Shown: piece after piece, positions 1-8,271 of the stretch
How positions within the stretch are numbered: position 1 is the first letter of the stretch
Layout of the letters: each line of letters begins with the position of its first letter
Source of the DNA: G965233625 sp965233625
GTDB taxonomy: Bacteria > Planctomycetota > Planctomycetia > Pirellulales > Pirellulaceae
Assembly (NCBI GenBank): GCA_965233625.1
Contig: OZ247499.1
Location: 4,340,001-4,404,000 of the forward strand
DNA length: 64,000 bases
Direction of reading: 5' to 3'
Notes under the pieces: model-generated
Database searches by the model: none
Seen by the model: only the letters and a program-made list of their open reading frames with translations
Told to the model about the DNA's origin: nothing
Program-made: the position numbers and the translations under genes

Positions 1-99
1 GTCTTGTGCATAGATCAACGGTGCGGGCATCTGAAGCGTGGCGATCATCGCCATGACCAGCGCTGCGGGCGCCATCCAATTGTGCCAGAAATGTGTCAC
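1..99 (-). CDS. N-terminus of a secreted protein, cut by the window edge
   Basis: The first 33 codons of a minus-strand gene are present. It opens with GTG at 97-99, preceded by a GGAGA ribosome site. The reading frame stays open to the window edge. The residues form a classic signal peptide: a short polar start, a hydrophobic stretch rich in Ala, Met and Leu, and an Ala-containing end (IYAQD). An exported product is inferred. Nothing of the mature protein is visible, so its function cannot be named. A weak promoter-like pair (TTGACA-like at 346-351 and TTACAC at 323-328, minus strand) lies upstream. Confidence 0.5.
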   Translation of the reverse strand, partial: MTHFWHNWMAPAALVMAMIATLQMPAPLIYAQD

Positions 100-463
100 T
101 GGTGAAGTCTCTCCAACATCTTGCCTGGGTGAAGCCTGTCGCGAGGTTGCGCAGGTAAGAAGAACATGCACGGCGTCACTCCGTACATTCGCCCTGCCGC
201 AGAAGCTGCGGAAAAGAAGTCGCCACCATCATATGCACGATCCGTCATCACGATGCAGGCAGCCAAGTCGAACGGAACGCGCAGCATCAACCACGCGTGT
301 TACAGGGCTTTCAATCCGCGAAGTGTAACCCTGGTAACGGGGGACTGTCAATCATTGCAGTGGCTATAAAGTTAAAGCCAGCCACATTAGCACGGATGCA
401 GATCACTAGGGAACGCTCCGCATGCCTTCCAAAAGCCAGGTCGGCTGTCGTGAGCCAGCGGCG
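100..463. other. intergenic region, 364 bp
   Basis: Several open frames cross this stretch on both strands, but none has a convincing ribosome site or protein-like composition. It probably carries the promoter of the minus-strand edge gene and the 3' end of the membrane-protein transcript. I see no repeat or RNA gene in it. Confidence 0.4.
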
Positions 464-991
464 CTACACCGTAGAATCGCGTTCTTCGCCGGTCAGCTTT
501 CTTATTGACTGGTCCAGGCGCCAGAGATCGACAGCAGGCGGCACGCCTGTGACGTAGCCCAATTGTTTCTGGCGGTACTGAAAAAAGATGAAAAGCCGTA
601 TGCGACCGAGATCGTCGATTCTTAGAGCGAAAGAATTGATGGCTTCCGCCTTGATCTCAAGGCGACTTAGAAAACTCCGCACCAGAATCGACTGACTGCG
701 TACTTCCACCACGGACGGAAACGCAGTCACGATGAGCGCTTGCGTAGCGAGAATAGTCATGATCACCACGAAGGCGGGCACCACGGGCAACGCATCCATG
801 AGCGGGGCCTGTTGTAACGCGACTTTAATGACGGCCATCAAACCCAGCCGGTGCAGTAATTTCGGCGCAATTCTGCGCAAAAGATGAAACCAGAGTTGCG
901 GAACATACGACCACCGCGGCGTACGCCACACGGGTCCGCGTTCTGCAACCCGCTTTTCAGTAATAGGACGGGCGTCGCTCCAACCGTTCAA
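464..991 (-). CDS. hypothetical membrane-anchored protein
   Basis: This protein has 175 residues and no family I recognise with certainty. There is one strong hydrophobic segment at about residues 65-95. It is followed by a beta-rich stretch with alternating hydrophobic and charged residues (VEVRSQSILVRSF, then INSFALRIDDLGRIRLFIFF). That layout resembles small bacterial PH-like (bPH) membrane proteins, which is only an inference from composition. The given start is TTG with no clear ribosome site. A GTG at 931 (residue 21) is an alternative. It lies downstream of tatD on the same strand, 54 bp away, so it may be the last gene of that transcript. Confidence 0.5.
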   Translation of the reverse strand: MNGWSDARPITEKRVAERGPVWRTPRWSYVPQLWFHLLRRIAPKLLHRLGLMAVIKVALQQAPLMDALPVVPAFVVIMTILATQALIVTAFPSVVEVRSQSILVRSFLSRLEIKAEAINSFALRIDDLGRIRLFIFFQYRQKQLGYVTGVPPAVDLWRLDQSIRKLTGEERDSTV

Positions 992-1045
992 AAATATGTT
1001 CTTCGTTCAATGGGCAGCAGGATACAACGGAATGAAACGGGCGGA

Positions 1046-1822
1046 TTAACAGCGGTCAAACAGCGTCAGTGCATTCGCCGTCGTCTGCTCGGCAAATGCT
1101 TCGAGTGTGACGCCGCGTGTGGTGGCGATGCATTGGGCGGTGTGGACGACCATGGCGGGATGATTGGGGCGTTTGCTGCGGTGCGGGTGGGGCGAGAGAT
1201 AGGGGCTGTCGGTTTCGACCAGAATCCGGTCGCCGGGTGTGGCGGCTGCTACGGCGCGTAGTTCGTCCGACTTTTTGAAGGTGACCATTCCGGCAAAGCT
1301 GATGTATAGGCCCAGGTCTACGCACTGCTGCATCAGCGCTTCGTCACCGGTGAAGGAGTGCATTACGCCCCGCAATTCGCCGCGTGATCGTGCTGCGGTG
1401 AGCATCTCGACAATGTCGGCGCCGCACTCGCGCATGTGGACGATGAAGGGCAGCCCGGTTTCCTGCGAAAGCCGGATGTGGCGGTCGAAGTAATCCTGCT
1501 GCACGTCAAACGGCGCATGGTCCCAGTAGCGGTCCAGCCCCGTTTCGCCCAGCGCCACAACCTTGGGCTGCTTGGCTAGCGCAACAATCTTGTCCCAGTC
1601 GCCTGGCTCCACCTCGTGCGTGTAATTTGGCTGGATGCCAACGGAAGCGAACACCGGCGCGAACTGCTGTGCGATGTCCACGCTGCTTGCGCTGTCTGCC
1701 GCCGTACAGCCGACGGCGATCATCCGCGTTACACCTGCCGCAACGGCGGTTTCGACAACCTCCGCGCGGCGATCGTCAAACTGCTGATCGTCCAGGTGAG
1801 CGTGCGTATCAAACAAATTCAT
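1046..1822 (-). CDS. tatD: TatD family metal-dependent hydrolase (DNase)
   Basis: TatD proteins are TIM-barrel metal-dependent hydrolases with 3'-5' exonuclease activity on DNA. This one has 258 residues, the usual length. Seen in order are the N-terminal HxH metal site (DTHAHLD), the metal-binding Glu in GETGLD, the His of the FIVHMRE strand, HSFTG, and the closing ETDSPYLSP signature. An open frame extends upstream to 2134. The ATG at 1822 is chosen because it begins the conserved MxxFDTHAHL start and follows an AAGGA site. The metalloprotease gene ends 28 bp upstream, so the two are probably co-transcribed. Confidence 0.93.
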   Translation of the reverse strand: MNLFDTHAHLDDQQFDDRRAEVVETAVAAGVTRMIAVGCTAADSASSVDIAQQFAPVFASVGIQPNYTHEVEPGDWDKIVALAKQPKVVALGETGLDRYWDHAPFDVQQDYFDRHIRLSQETGLPFIVHMRECGADIVEMLTAARSRGELRGVMHSFTGDEALMQQCVDLGLYISFAGMVTFKKSDELRAVAAATPGDRILVETDSPYLSPHPHRSKRPNHPAMVVHTAQCIATTRGVTLEAFAEQTTANALTLFDRC

Positions 1823-1850
1823 TGCAGCGGTCGTCCTTTCCTTCTGCTTG

Positions 1851-2990
1851 TTACTTGCCGCGAGCACGGGCCTGGGCGCGGATGGCGTTCTGGGCGGCGG
1901 TGAGCCGCGCGGGCCATTTGAAGGTTGGCGCCTGGCGGGGATTGTATCCGGCCAGATGTCCTTGAAGCCGGGTCGCCGGCTTGGTGTAGCGGAGCTTCGT
2001 GTCGCCGAACACTTCCTTGCACATCGCGGCCAGGCCCGGGTCGTATTCGAGCAGTTCTTTGCGGGTGTTGACGTGGTTGTGGTCGTGATCGTTCTCGCGG
2101 TTATCGTCAAACCAGGATTGCACGCCTTCGGCAAAGTATTCGTGATGGTTCACGCTGGCGTACTTGCCCTTCCACAGCCCGGTCTTCATCGCACGGTTGT
2201 AAGTCGCGCGTAATCGCTGATCGAACGTCGGGTCCACGTTCACCATGCCGCGGAGGTGAATATTGTGGGCGAATTCGTGGATCAGAATGCACTCGGTCGA
2301 ATACGGATCGCCCGGATAGCCCAGCACGTTCTCTTCTCCGCAGGAGCAGAACGGATCTGTCTGGCTGCCACCGGTGCCGCGGGCGCGGGCGTCCCAGAAG
2401 TCTTTGGCGGTGATGCCGGGGAAGTCTCTTGATTTCCCTTTACCCAGATGGGCGAACTCGGGCAGGTCGGTGGTAAATTCGTTATGGGCGATGATGCACA
2501 TGCGGGCGCCGCTGCCGACCATCGCTTTCAAAACATCCGGCCGTTGAGCCAGCATCATGTTCAGCAGATAAGCCGCCTCTTTCAGCGCGTACGGATTGAC
2601 ACTTGCCGAAGCCACCACCGGGAAGCCGTTCGCACTAATGCTTTGTGTGTAGAACCGGGGCACGCCATCGCGGCCAGCCGGATCAAAGCGGAAGCCCTGC
2701 ACCGTGTAATTACAAGTCACCAAGGATTTCTGCTTCGAGCGACGGCCCGCAACTTCAAAGCGGTGACCGATGGTGGTCGTAATCACGTTGTCTTCACCCG
2801 GCGGGATCACACCATTGGGCACGCGACGGCCATCAGCTGATAGCCAGGTCACCTCGACCGTTTCGTCACTGCCATTGATGATCTGCAGGCGTGGCCGTGG
2901 CGCCGCCGGGGCGACGTTTGTAGCGATAAACACGCATAGGGTGATCGTGAGCCAGGCGGGCAGGCAGCGGTGGAGCAGGCTGAAGTTCAT
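1851..2990 (-). CDS. secreted HEFAH-type zinc metalloprotease with VHL-beta-like domain
   Basis: A signal peptide covers about residues 1-30 from the ATG at 2990, which begins the MNFSLLHR segment. The next 50 residues resemble the von Hippel-Lindau beta domain: a strand-rich IINGSDETVEVTW, then IPPGEDNVIT and IGHRFEV. The catalytic part has HEFAH (His238, Glu239, His242), expected to bind zinc. Downstream, HHEYFAEG probably supplies the third ligand, as in lethal-factor-like peptidases. A CSCGEE segment just before the zinc motif may form a disulfide. Export to the periplasm or outside is inferred, and the substrate is unknown. tatD follows after 28 bp on the same strand. Confidence 0.75.
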   Translation of the reverse strand: MNFSLLHRCLPAWLTITLCVFIATNVAPAAPRPRLQIINGSDETVEVTWLSADGRRVPNGVIPPGEDNVITTTIGHRFEVAGRRSKQKSLVTCNYTVQGFRFDPAGRDGVPRFYTQSISANGFPVVASASVNPYALKEAAYLLNMMLAQRPDVLKAMVGSGARMCIIAHNEFTTDLPEFAHLGKGKSRDFPGITAKDFWDARARGTGGSQTDPFCSCGEENVLGYPGDPYSTECILIHEFAHNIHLRGMVNVDPTFDQRLRATYNRAMKTGLWKGKYASVNHHEYFAEGVQSWFDDNRENDHDHNHVNTRKELLEYDPGLAAMCKEVFGDTKLRYTKPATRLQGHLAGYNPRQAPTFKWPARLTAAQNAIRAQARARGK

Positions 2991-3160
2991 CTTGGAAGGG
3001 TTCCAGTGTGGCTTGCCGGCTTGTGTATCCGTCAGAAGCCGCATAGACGGCAAGCAGAGACGTCAGGTGGGCAGTTCGTGGGCGAACATTTTAATCGCAG
3101 GGTGATAAACGTAAACAATGAGGTAAATTGTAATCAGTACACTACTCAAGGATTTTACCG

Positions 3161-3529
3161 ATGCGGCCGATTTTTTACGCCACCGCGGCAATCGCAATCA
3201 CGCTATTTGCAGGCAGCCTGTGCCAGGTGCACGCTGACGACTGTCCCTGTGGCTCTGCGTCAAATCCGCCGATCATCCGTAAGCTGACACCGCAGGAAGC
3301 CTTCGGAGCGGATTTCCGCCCAGCATGCCGCGGGCACGATGCGTGCTACACGAAGACCGGCGCCAACCGTCGCGCCTGCGACCGTAAATTCCTGAAAGAT
3401 CTGAACTGCGCCTGCGAAAACGCGACCCACCCCCTTCTGTGCCGGGGCGTCGCCAAGGTGATGTACATCTCTGTCCGTGTGGGCGGCCTGCGGCCGTACC
3501 GGGTAGCGCAGGGCCTGCTAGGCAACTGA
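3161..3529 (+). CDS. secreted phospholipase A2-like protein
   Basis: A 122-residue protein with an N-terminal signal peptide (about residues 1-25, ending near VHADD). The core ACRGHDACY matches the CxxHDxCY catalytic signature of phospholipase A2 enzymes, where His and Asp activate water and the cysteines form disulfides. Further Cys residues (RRACDRKFL, LNCACEN, LLCRG) fit a small disulfide-rich helical fold like prokaryotic secreted PLA2. The family hydrolyses the sn-2 acyl ester of phospholipids. I cannot identify a clear calcium loop, so activity is inferred. An AAGGA site precedes the ATG. It stands alone between divergent neighbours. Confidence 0.72.
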   Translation: MRPIFYATAAIAITLFAGSLCQVHADDCPCGSASNPPIIRKLTPQEAFGADFRPACRGHDACYTKTGANRRACDRKFLKDLNCACENATHPLLCRGVAKVMYISVRVGGLRPYRVAQGLLGN

Positions 3530-3713
3530 GTCGCGACGCCGGCCGGCGTATCTTTCCACGCGTCTGCCCATGCGTGCGTGCGATTCGTCTATTCTTATAG
3601 ACATCCGTTCCGTCCTGGTTGTGCGTCTTTACGTAAACCTTTGCGTAAACTTATTGCGTTAGCGCAGCCAGTGACAATCGCACAACGATCCGCAAACTGT
3701 CATAGGCAGGTGG

Positions 3714-4553
3714 ATGATTATTCCCCGGCAGACGCAGACTTCCGAAGCCGTTGCGTTGCACTACGACCAGCTCGACCGGTACTACCGCGAGATGTGGGGC
3801 GAACATGTGCACCACGGACTTTGGCTTTCCGGGCGTGAACCTGCGGAGCAAGCCGTGGTGCAACTGGTTGACCATGTTGCTGCTGCGGCCGGCATCGGCA
3901 AGGGCGACCGGGTCTGCGATGTGGGGTGCGGATATGGCGGCGCCGCGCGGCATCTGGCCAAAGAGTACGGCGCCGAAGTGACCGGGCTGACCATTTCCAG
4001 TTCGCAGCATCGCTTTGCCTGTGAGCAGACCGACGGCGACAATCCGCAGTATCTGCTGCGCAACTGGGAGCAGAATGAACTGCCGGAAGCCTCGTTTGAC
4101 GCGTTGATTTCTATCGAATGCGTTTCGCACGTGGTGGACAAACAGCGTTACTTCGACGAGATCCGCCGCGTGCTAAAGCCTGGCGCCAGGGCGGCCATCA
4201 TTGCCTGGCTTGCCGATGAGAAACCGCACCGCTGGGAAGTGCGGCATCTGTTAGAGCCGATCTGCCGGGAAGGGCGGCTGCCGTCGATGGCTTCGCGAAG
4301 CGAGTATGAAACGCTGATCGCGAATGCCGGTCTGAAGCTGCACGGGTATAGCGATTTGAGTAAACGTGTGCGAAAGACCTGGTCGATCTGCGCATGGCGT
4401 CTGGCGGCGAATCTGGCGACGGATCGTCATTATCGCAGCGAACTCTGGAAACGCCGCAATACAGACTGGATCTTCGCGGTAACGCTCTGGCGGATTCTGA
4501 CCGCCTACTACACAGGCGCCATGAAGTACGGGCTGTTCGTGATTGATAAGTGA
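3714..4553 (+). CDS. class I SAM-dependent methyltransferase (tocopherol/sterol MT-like)
   Basis: A 279-residue Rossmann-type methyltransferase. The SAM-binding motif I is VCDVGCGYGGAA (about residues 67-78). Motif II follows with EVTGLTISSSQ, a pattern typical of the gamma-tocopherol / sterol C-methyltransferase branch, and then a post-motif stretch ASFDALISIECVSHV. The N-terminal HYDQLDRYYREMWGEHVHHGLW also matches that branch. The substrate cannot be told from sequence: a lipid, quinone-like or small molecule is likely. No biosynthetic partner lies beside it. Confidence 0.85.
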   Translation: MIIPRQTQTSEAVALHYDQLDRYYREMWGEHVHHGLWLSGREPAEQAVVQLVDHVAAAAGIGKGDRVCDVGCGYGGAARHLAKEYGAEVTGLTISSSQHRFACEQTDGDNPQYLLRNWEQNELPEASFDALISIECVSHVVDKQRYFDEIRRVLKPGARAAIIAWLADEKPHRWEVRHLLEPICREGRLPSMASRSEYETLIANAGLKLHGYSDLSKRVRKTWSICAWRLAANLATDRHYRSELWKRRNTDWIFAVTLWRILTAYYTGAMKYGLFVIDK

Positions 4554-4568
4554 TGCACCGTCAGAACC

Positions 4569-4641
4569 CGTAGGTCAGGCGCCTGCCTGACGGTGGTTAG
4601 GGTGGATTCCGTTTCGTCGTCAGGCAGGCGCCTGACCTACG
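4569..4641. repeat. dispersed inverted repeat (CAGGCGCCTG family), full copy
   Basis: Two arms of 23-24 bp, each centred on the self-complementary CAGGCGCCTG, face each other around a spacer of about 26 bp containing GTGGATTCCGTTTC. The outer ends are CGTAGG and CCTACG. The same unit recurs at 22321-22395, 30945-31094, 35540-36974 (split by an IS), 53257-53329 and, as half copies, at 11018 and 57147-57240. The remaining gap to the next gene (4642-4850) shows no other feature. Confidence 0.85.
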
Positions 4642-4850
4642 GCTCTTCTGATTTAATCGTCGTCTCCTGCGCATTCCGCAGCGGGCTGCTATTTTTACAC
4701 GTTGCCGGCAGGGTAAAGTTTGCGGGAAGGGCGGCGGGCGCCGATAAGCAAGCTAGGGCGGACTGCTCGCGCAGCAGGTCTGCCGGTGTTTGGACAACGG
4801 ATGGTCGCATCAACGTAAGCGCACTTTGCGTCGCGTAGGAGCCAACCATC

Positions 4851-5435
4851 ATGTCAGACTTTGTCACACCAGACTTTGTTTCGCCCCGTCCGGTTGAGCA
4901 GAGCCAGAAGCCTGCTTACCTGCTGTTGTGCGAAGCTAAGCCCGTTGCCGAAGAAGGCTTTGCAGAGCAGTTCGGCGCCTGGAAGTTTACGCTAGAGTCG
5001 CTCAGCGGCGGTCCGCGACTGGAAGCGGGCGATGTCGAGCCGGCGGGTATGAACCGCCTGTCGCTGTTGGCCGTGGTGCGTGGGCTTGAGGCGCTGGATC
5101 AGCCTTCCAACGTCCGCCTGCTGACACAAAGCGATTATGTCGGCCGCGGGTTGCGACGGCACCTGGCCGACTGGCGGGATAATGGTTTCCGCTGGGAACG
5201 GTTCGAGAATCTGGCGCCGGTGAAGAACCACGACCTGTGGCGGCGGATTGACCGGGCGCTTGAGTTTCATGACGTGCATTGCCGGGTGTGGCGGATGGAT
5301 CCACCGCACGCGACGAACGCGTCGCAAGCGGTTCCCGCGCCGCATTTTGGCGGCAGATCGCAGCGGAAACGCCTGATTCTGCGCCGCAACGAGGAAAATT
5401 CCGCCACCCTCGATACCGCCGCCAGCCAGGCTTGA
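4851..5435 (+). CDS. RNase H-fold protein lacking catalytic residues
   Basis: A 194-residue protein. The middle aligns by eye with RNase HI: MNRLSLLAVVRGLEAL corresponds to the helix NRMELMAAIxALEAL, VRLLTQSDYVGRGL to the strand IxxxTDSxYVxxGI, and HDLWRRIDRAL to xxLWxxLDxAL. The acidic residues RNase HI uses for two-metal catalysis are changed: the helix Glu is Ser and the strand Asp is Gln. The N-terminal TDGS strand is also absent, as is the C-terminal His/Asp part. Loss of activity is inferred; binding of nucleic acid or a structural role remains possible. The start ATG follows a TAGGAG site. Confidence 0.7.
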   Translation: MSDFVTPDFVSPRPVEQSQKPAYLLLCEAKPVAEEGFAEQFGAWKFTLESLSGGPRLEAGDVEPAGMNRLSLLAVVRGLEALDQPSNVRLLTQSDYVGRGLRRHLADWRDNGFRWERFENLAPVKNHDLWRRIDRALEFHDVHCRVWRMDPPHATNASQAVPAPHFGGRSQRKRLILRRNEENSATLDTAASQA

Positions 5436-5456
5436 TCTTCCCGCTAAAGGAAGATC

Positions 5457-5600
5457 ATGCGTCGTTACGTGCGGATGCTGCACACGATATCTTCGCTGTG
5501 GTATTCACGGTATATGCGGGTTCTTCCGCGGCTGATGGGCAAATGCGTTATAGGGGATTTCTACGCCTTTACGGTTGACGCGAATGCCGTCAAAATCTAA
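5457..5600 (+). CDS. possible small protein (47 residues)
   Basis: A short frame begins with ATG at 5457, placed 5 bases after an AAAGGAAG ribosome site, 21 bp after the preceding stop. The product is basic and aromatic at the N-terminus (MRRYVRMLHTISSLWYSRYM) and ends VDANAVKI. I recognise no family. The ribosome site is the main support. It could equally be a chance frame between the RNase H-like gene and glgB. Confidence 0.3.
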   Translation: MRRYVRMLHTISSLWYSRYMRVLPRLMGKCVIGDFYAFTVDANAVKI

Positions 5601-5696
5601 GACATCGCAAGACAACTGTCCGATAATGGCACAGTGACGCCCGCAGCCATCAGAAAGGTTGCGGGGTGTGTCTGCAGAAGTTTCACGGAGGATGCG

Positions 5697-7934
5697 ATGC
5701 GCACCACAATTCCGCTCAAGAGCGTTGCCGCGTTGGTTGAGGGAGTTCATTGGAACCCAGGGGAAGTCCTTGGCGCCCATGAGTTTGAAGTTGATGGCCG
5801 CCCTGCGATGGCTGTCCGTGCGTTTCTACCGGATTCGCAACAGGTGTGGGTCGAACATACCGCAGGAAACCAGCCGGTTGCCATGCGGCGGATTCATCCT
5901 GCGGGACTATTTGAAGCGATCTGCCCGTTGCCCCCGCAGCAGCAACGTGACAATAATCAGAAGCAACGGCCCCACTACAGGCTTCGCACCACCAATCGCC
6001 AAGGCGACCAGATTACTATGCACGACCCGTATTCCTTCGACCCCCTACTCACCGAATTTGATCTGCATCTGTTTGGCGAAGGATCTTTGTTACACGCTTA
6101 CGACAAATTCGGCGCCCAGATGCGCGAAGTGGATGGCGTGAAAGGTGTGAACTTTGCGGTGTGGGCGCCCAACGCCCGCAGCATCAGTCTGGTCGGCGAC
6201 TTTAACGACTGGGACACGCGCAAACATCCGATGAAGAAGCTGGTTCCCAGCGGCGTGTGGGAACTGTTTGTGCCAGAGATGGCGCCCAAGGAAACCTACA
6301 AGTACCGCGTGACCACCTGCGACGGCGATGTCATCGATAAGTCCGACCCGTTTGGCTTCGCCGCGGAACTGCCGCCACGCACCGCTTCGATTGTGACCGA
6401 TCTGACGGACTACTACTGGGGCGATACGCAGTGGATGGACCGCCGCCGCGGCATGAACATGCTAGAGCAGCCCATCAGCATCTACGAGGTGCATCTGGGC
6501 AGCTGGCGCCGCGATCCGTCACGCGTGAACGGCTGGCTTTCGTACCGCGACCTGGCTCATCAGCTGGTGGAATACTGTACGGAGATGGGGCACACGCACA
6601 TTGAACTGCTGCCCGTCAGTGAGCATCCGTATTCCGGCAGCTGGGGCTATCAGACGGTGGGTTACTTCTCGGTGACCAGCCGTTATGGCACGCCGCAGGA
6701 CTTCATGTATTTTGTGGACTACTGCCATCAGCACGATATCGGCGTGATTCTGGACTGGGTGCCTGCCCACTTCCCGCGCGACGCCCACGGTTTGCGGCGC
6801 TTTGATGGTTCGGCCCTGTACGAACATGCTGACCCGCGTCAGGGTGAGCATCCGGACTGGGGCACGATGATCTTCAACTACGGCCGCACCGAGGTGCGCA
6901 ACTTCCTGGCGTCGAACGCGCTGTTCTGGATGGACAAGTACCACATCGATGGTCTACGGGTCGATGCCGTCGCGTCGATGCTGTACCTGGATTACAGCCG
7001 CGAAGCTGGCGAGTGGGTGCCCAATCAGCACGGCGGCCGGGAGAATCTGGAAGCCATCAGCCTGCTGCGGTTTATCAATGAGAAAACGCACGGCGAATAT
7101 CCCGGCAGCATGATGATTGCCGAAGAATCCACGGCCTGGGGCGGCGTCTCGCGGCCGACGGATATGGGCGGCCTGGGCTTCAGCCTGAAGTGGAACATGG
7201 GCTGGATGAACGACACCATCCGCTATATGCGTGAAGAGCCGGTGCACCGCTCTCATCATCACGACGAACTGACCTTCAGCATGGTGTACGCCTTTACGGA
7301 AAACTTCACCCTGCCGTTGTCGCACGACGAAGTGGTGCACGGCAAAGGCTCGCTGTTGAAGCAGATGCCCGGTGACCTGTGGCAGAAATTCGCCAACCTG
7401 CGGCTGCTGTATTCGTACATGTGGACCCACCCCGGCAAGAAGCTGCTGTTCATGGGCAGCGAATGGGGCCAATGGAATGAGTGGAACCATGACGACGAGT
7501 TGCAATGGGATCTGCTGCAATGGGACACGCACGGCGGCGTGAAGAAGATGCTGGCCGACTTGAACGCGATGTACCGCCGCGAAGCTTCGCTGCACCAGGT
7601 GGACTTTGAAGATTCGGGCTTTGAATGGATTGACTGCCACAGCCGTGAAGAGAGCATGCTGGCCTTCATCCGCCGGGCGAAGAACCCGGAAGACTTCACC
7701 GTGGTCTGCGCGAACTTTACGCCCGTCGTCCGCGAAAACCGGCTGATCGGCGTACCCAAGGCAAAACGGTATCGCGAAATCTTCAACAGCGATTCCGAAT
7801 TTTACGGCGGCACCAACGTAGGCAATGTGATGGGCGCCAACGTCGAGAAACGCGAAGCCCAAGCCCGCCCGCACTCCATCATGGTCACGCTGCCACCGCT
7901 GGCCGTCGCCGTGTTCAAGCCAGAGTTTGAATAA
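5697..7934 (+). CDS. glgB: 1,4-alpha-glucan branching enzyme
   Basis: GlgB cuts alpha-1,4 glucan chains and rejoins them as alpha-1,6 branches during glycogen synthesis in the cytoplasm. The 745-residue protein has an N-terminal carbohydrate-binding region, a CBM48 domain (VWAPNARSISLVGDFNDWD), the GH13 barrel, and a C-terminal beta domain. Catalytic residues read as Asp423 (DGLRVDAV), Glu476 (IAEES) and Asp544 (LSHDEVVHG); the 53- and 68-residue spacings equal those of the E. coli enzyme. The ATG at 5697 is preferred over an upstream GTG because a GGAGG site lies 5 bases ahead. glgC lies convergently downstream, beyond a repeat cluster. Confidence 0.97.
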   Translation: MRTTIPLKSVAALVEGVHWNPGEVLGAHEFEVDGRPAMAVRAFLPDSQQVWVEHTAGNQPVAMRRIHPAGLFEAICPLPPQQQRDNNQKQRPHYRLRTTNRQGDQITMHDPYSFDPLLTEFDLHLFGEGSLLHAYDKFGAQMREVDGVKGVNFAVWAPNARSISLVGDFNDWDTRKHPMKKLVPSGVWELFVPEMAPKETYKYRVTTCDGDVIDKSDPFGFAAELPPRTASIVTDLTDYYWGDTQWMDRRRGMNMLEQPISIYEVHLGSWRRDPSRVNGWLSYRDLAHQLVEYCTEMGHTHIELLPVSEHPYSGSWGYQTVGYFSVTSRYGTPQDFMYFVDYCHQHDIGVILDWVPAHFPRDAHGLRRFDGSALYEHADPRQGEHPDWGTMIFNYGRTEVRNFLASNALFWMDKYHIDGLRVDAVASMLYLDYSREAGEWVPNQHGGRENLEAISLLRFINEKTHGEYPGSMMIAEESTAWGGVSRPTDMGGLGFSLKWNMGWMNDTIRYMREEPVHRSHHHDELTFSMVYAFTENFTLPLSHDEVVHGKGSLLKQMPGDLWQKFANLRLLYSYMWTHPGKKLLFMGSEWGQWNEWNHDDELQWDLLQWDTHGGVKKMLADLNAMYRREASLHQVDFEDSGFEWIDCHSREESMLAFIRRAKNPEDFTVVCANFTPVVRENRLIGVPKAKRYREIFNSDSEFYGGTNVGNVMGANVEKREAQARPHSIMVTLPPLAVAVFKPEFE

Positions 7935-7972
7935 CGTAGGACGCCCCTGGCAGGCAATTGGCGTCCGCACAC

Positions 7973-8252
7973 CAACCCGAAGCGCGAGCGAGGGACGCCC
8001 AGGGTTGGTTCACAGTGGCAGGTGAGGAAAACTCCTGGCGTTGAGCTGTGTAGCCAAAGAACCGTGGTATAGCGTCAGGTCAAACGTCCCTCGCTCGCGC
8101 TTTTTGAAGTTGCACACTAACCCGAAGCGCGAGCGAGGGGCGTTTGGTTTGGAGGCGAAAACGCGGTTTTTTGGCCACAATTCGCTGAAATGGTGGACTT
8201 CAACCGGCGGTGCGCTTCAGCTTCCGGCGTCCCTCGCTCGCGCTTCGGGTTA
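7973..8252. repeat. two head-to-tail miniature inverted-repeat copies between glgB and glgC
   Basis: Two units lie side by side: 7973-8101 in reverse orientation and 8118-8252 forward. Each has ends reading TAACCCGAAGCGCGAGCGAG or its complement. The junction carries TTTTTGAAGTTGCACAC. The second unit is nearly identical over its whole length to the one at 16491-16626, including the inner part (GGCGAAAACGCGGTTTTTT). These fill almost all of the 337-bp gap 7935-8271 between the two convergent glycogen genes. They have no coding capacity beyond the chance reading NPKRERG. Confidence 0.85.
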
Positions 8253-8271
8253 GTTTGAGTGGGAGAACCGC

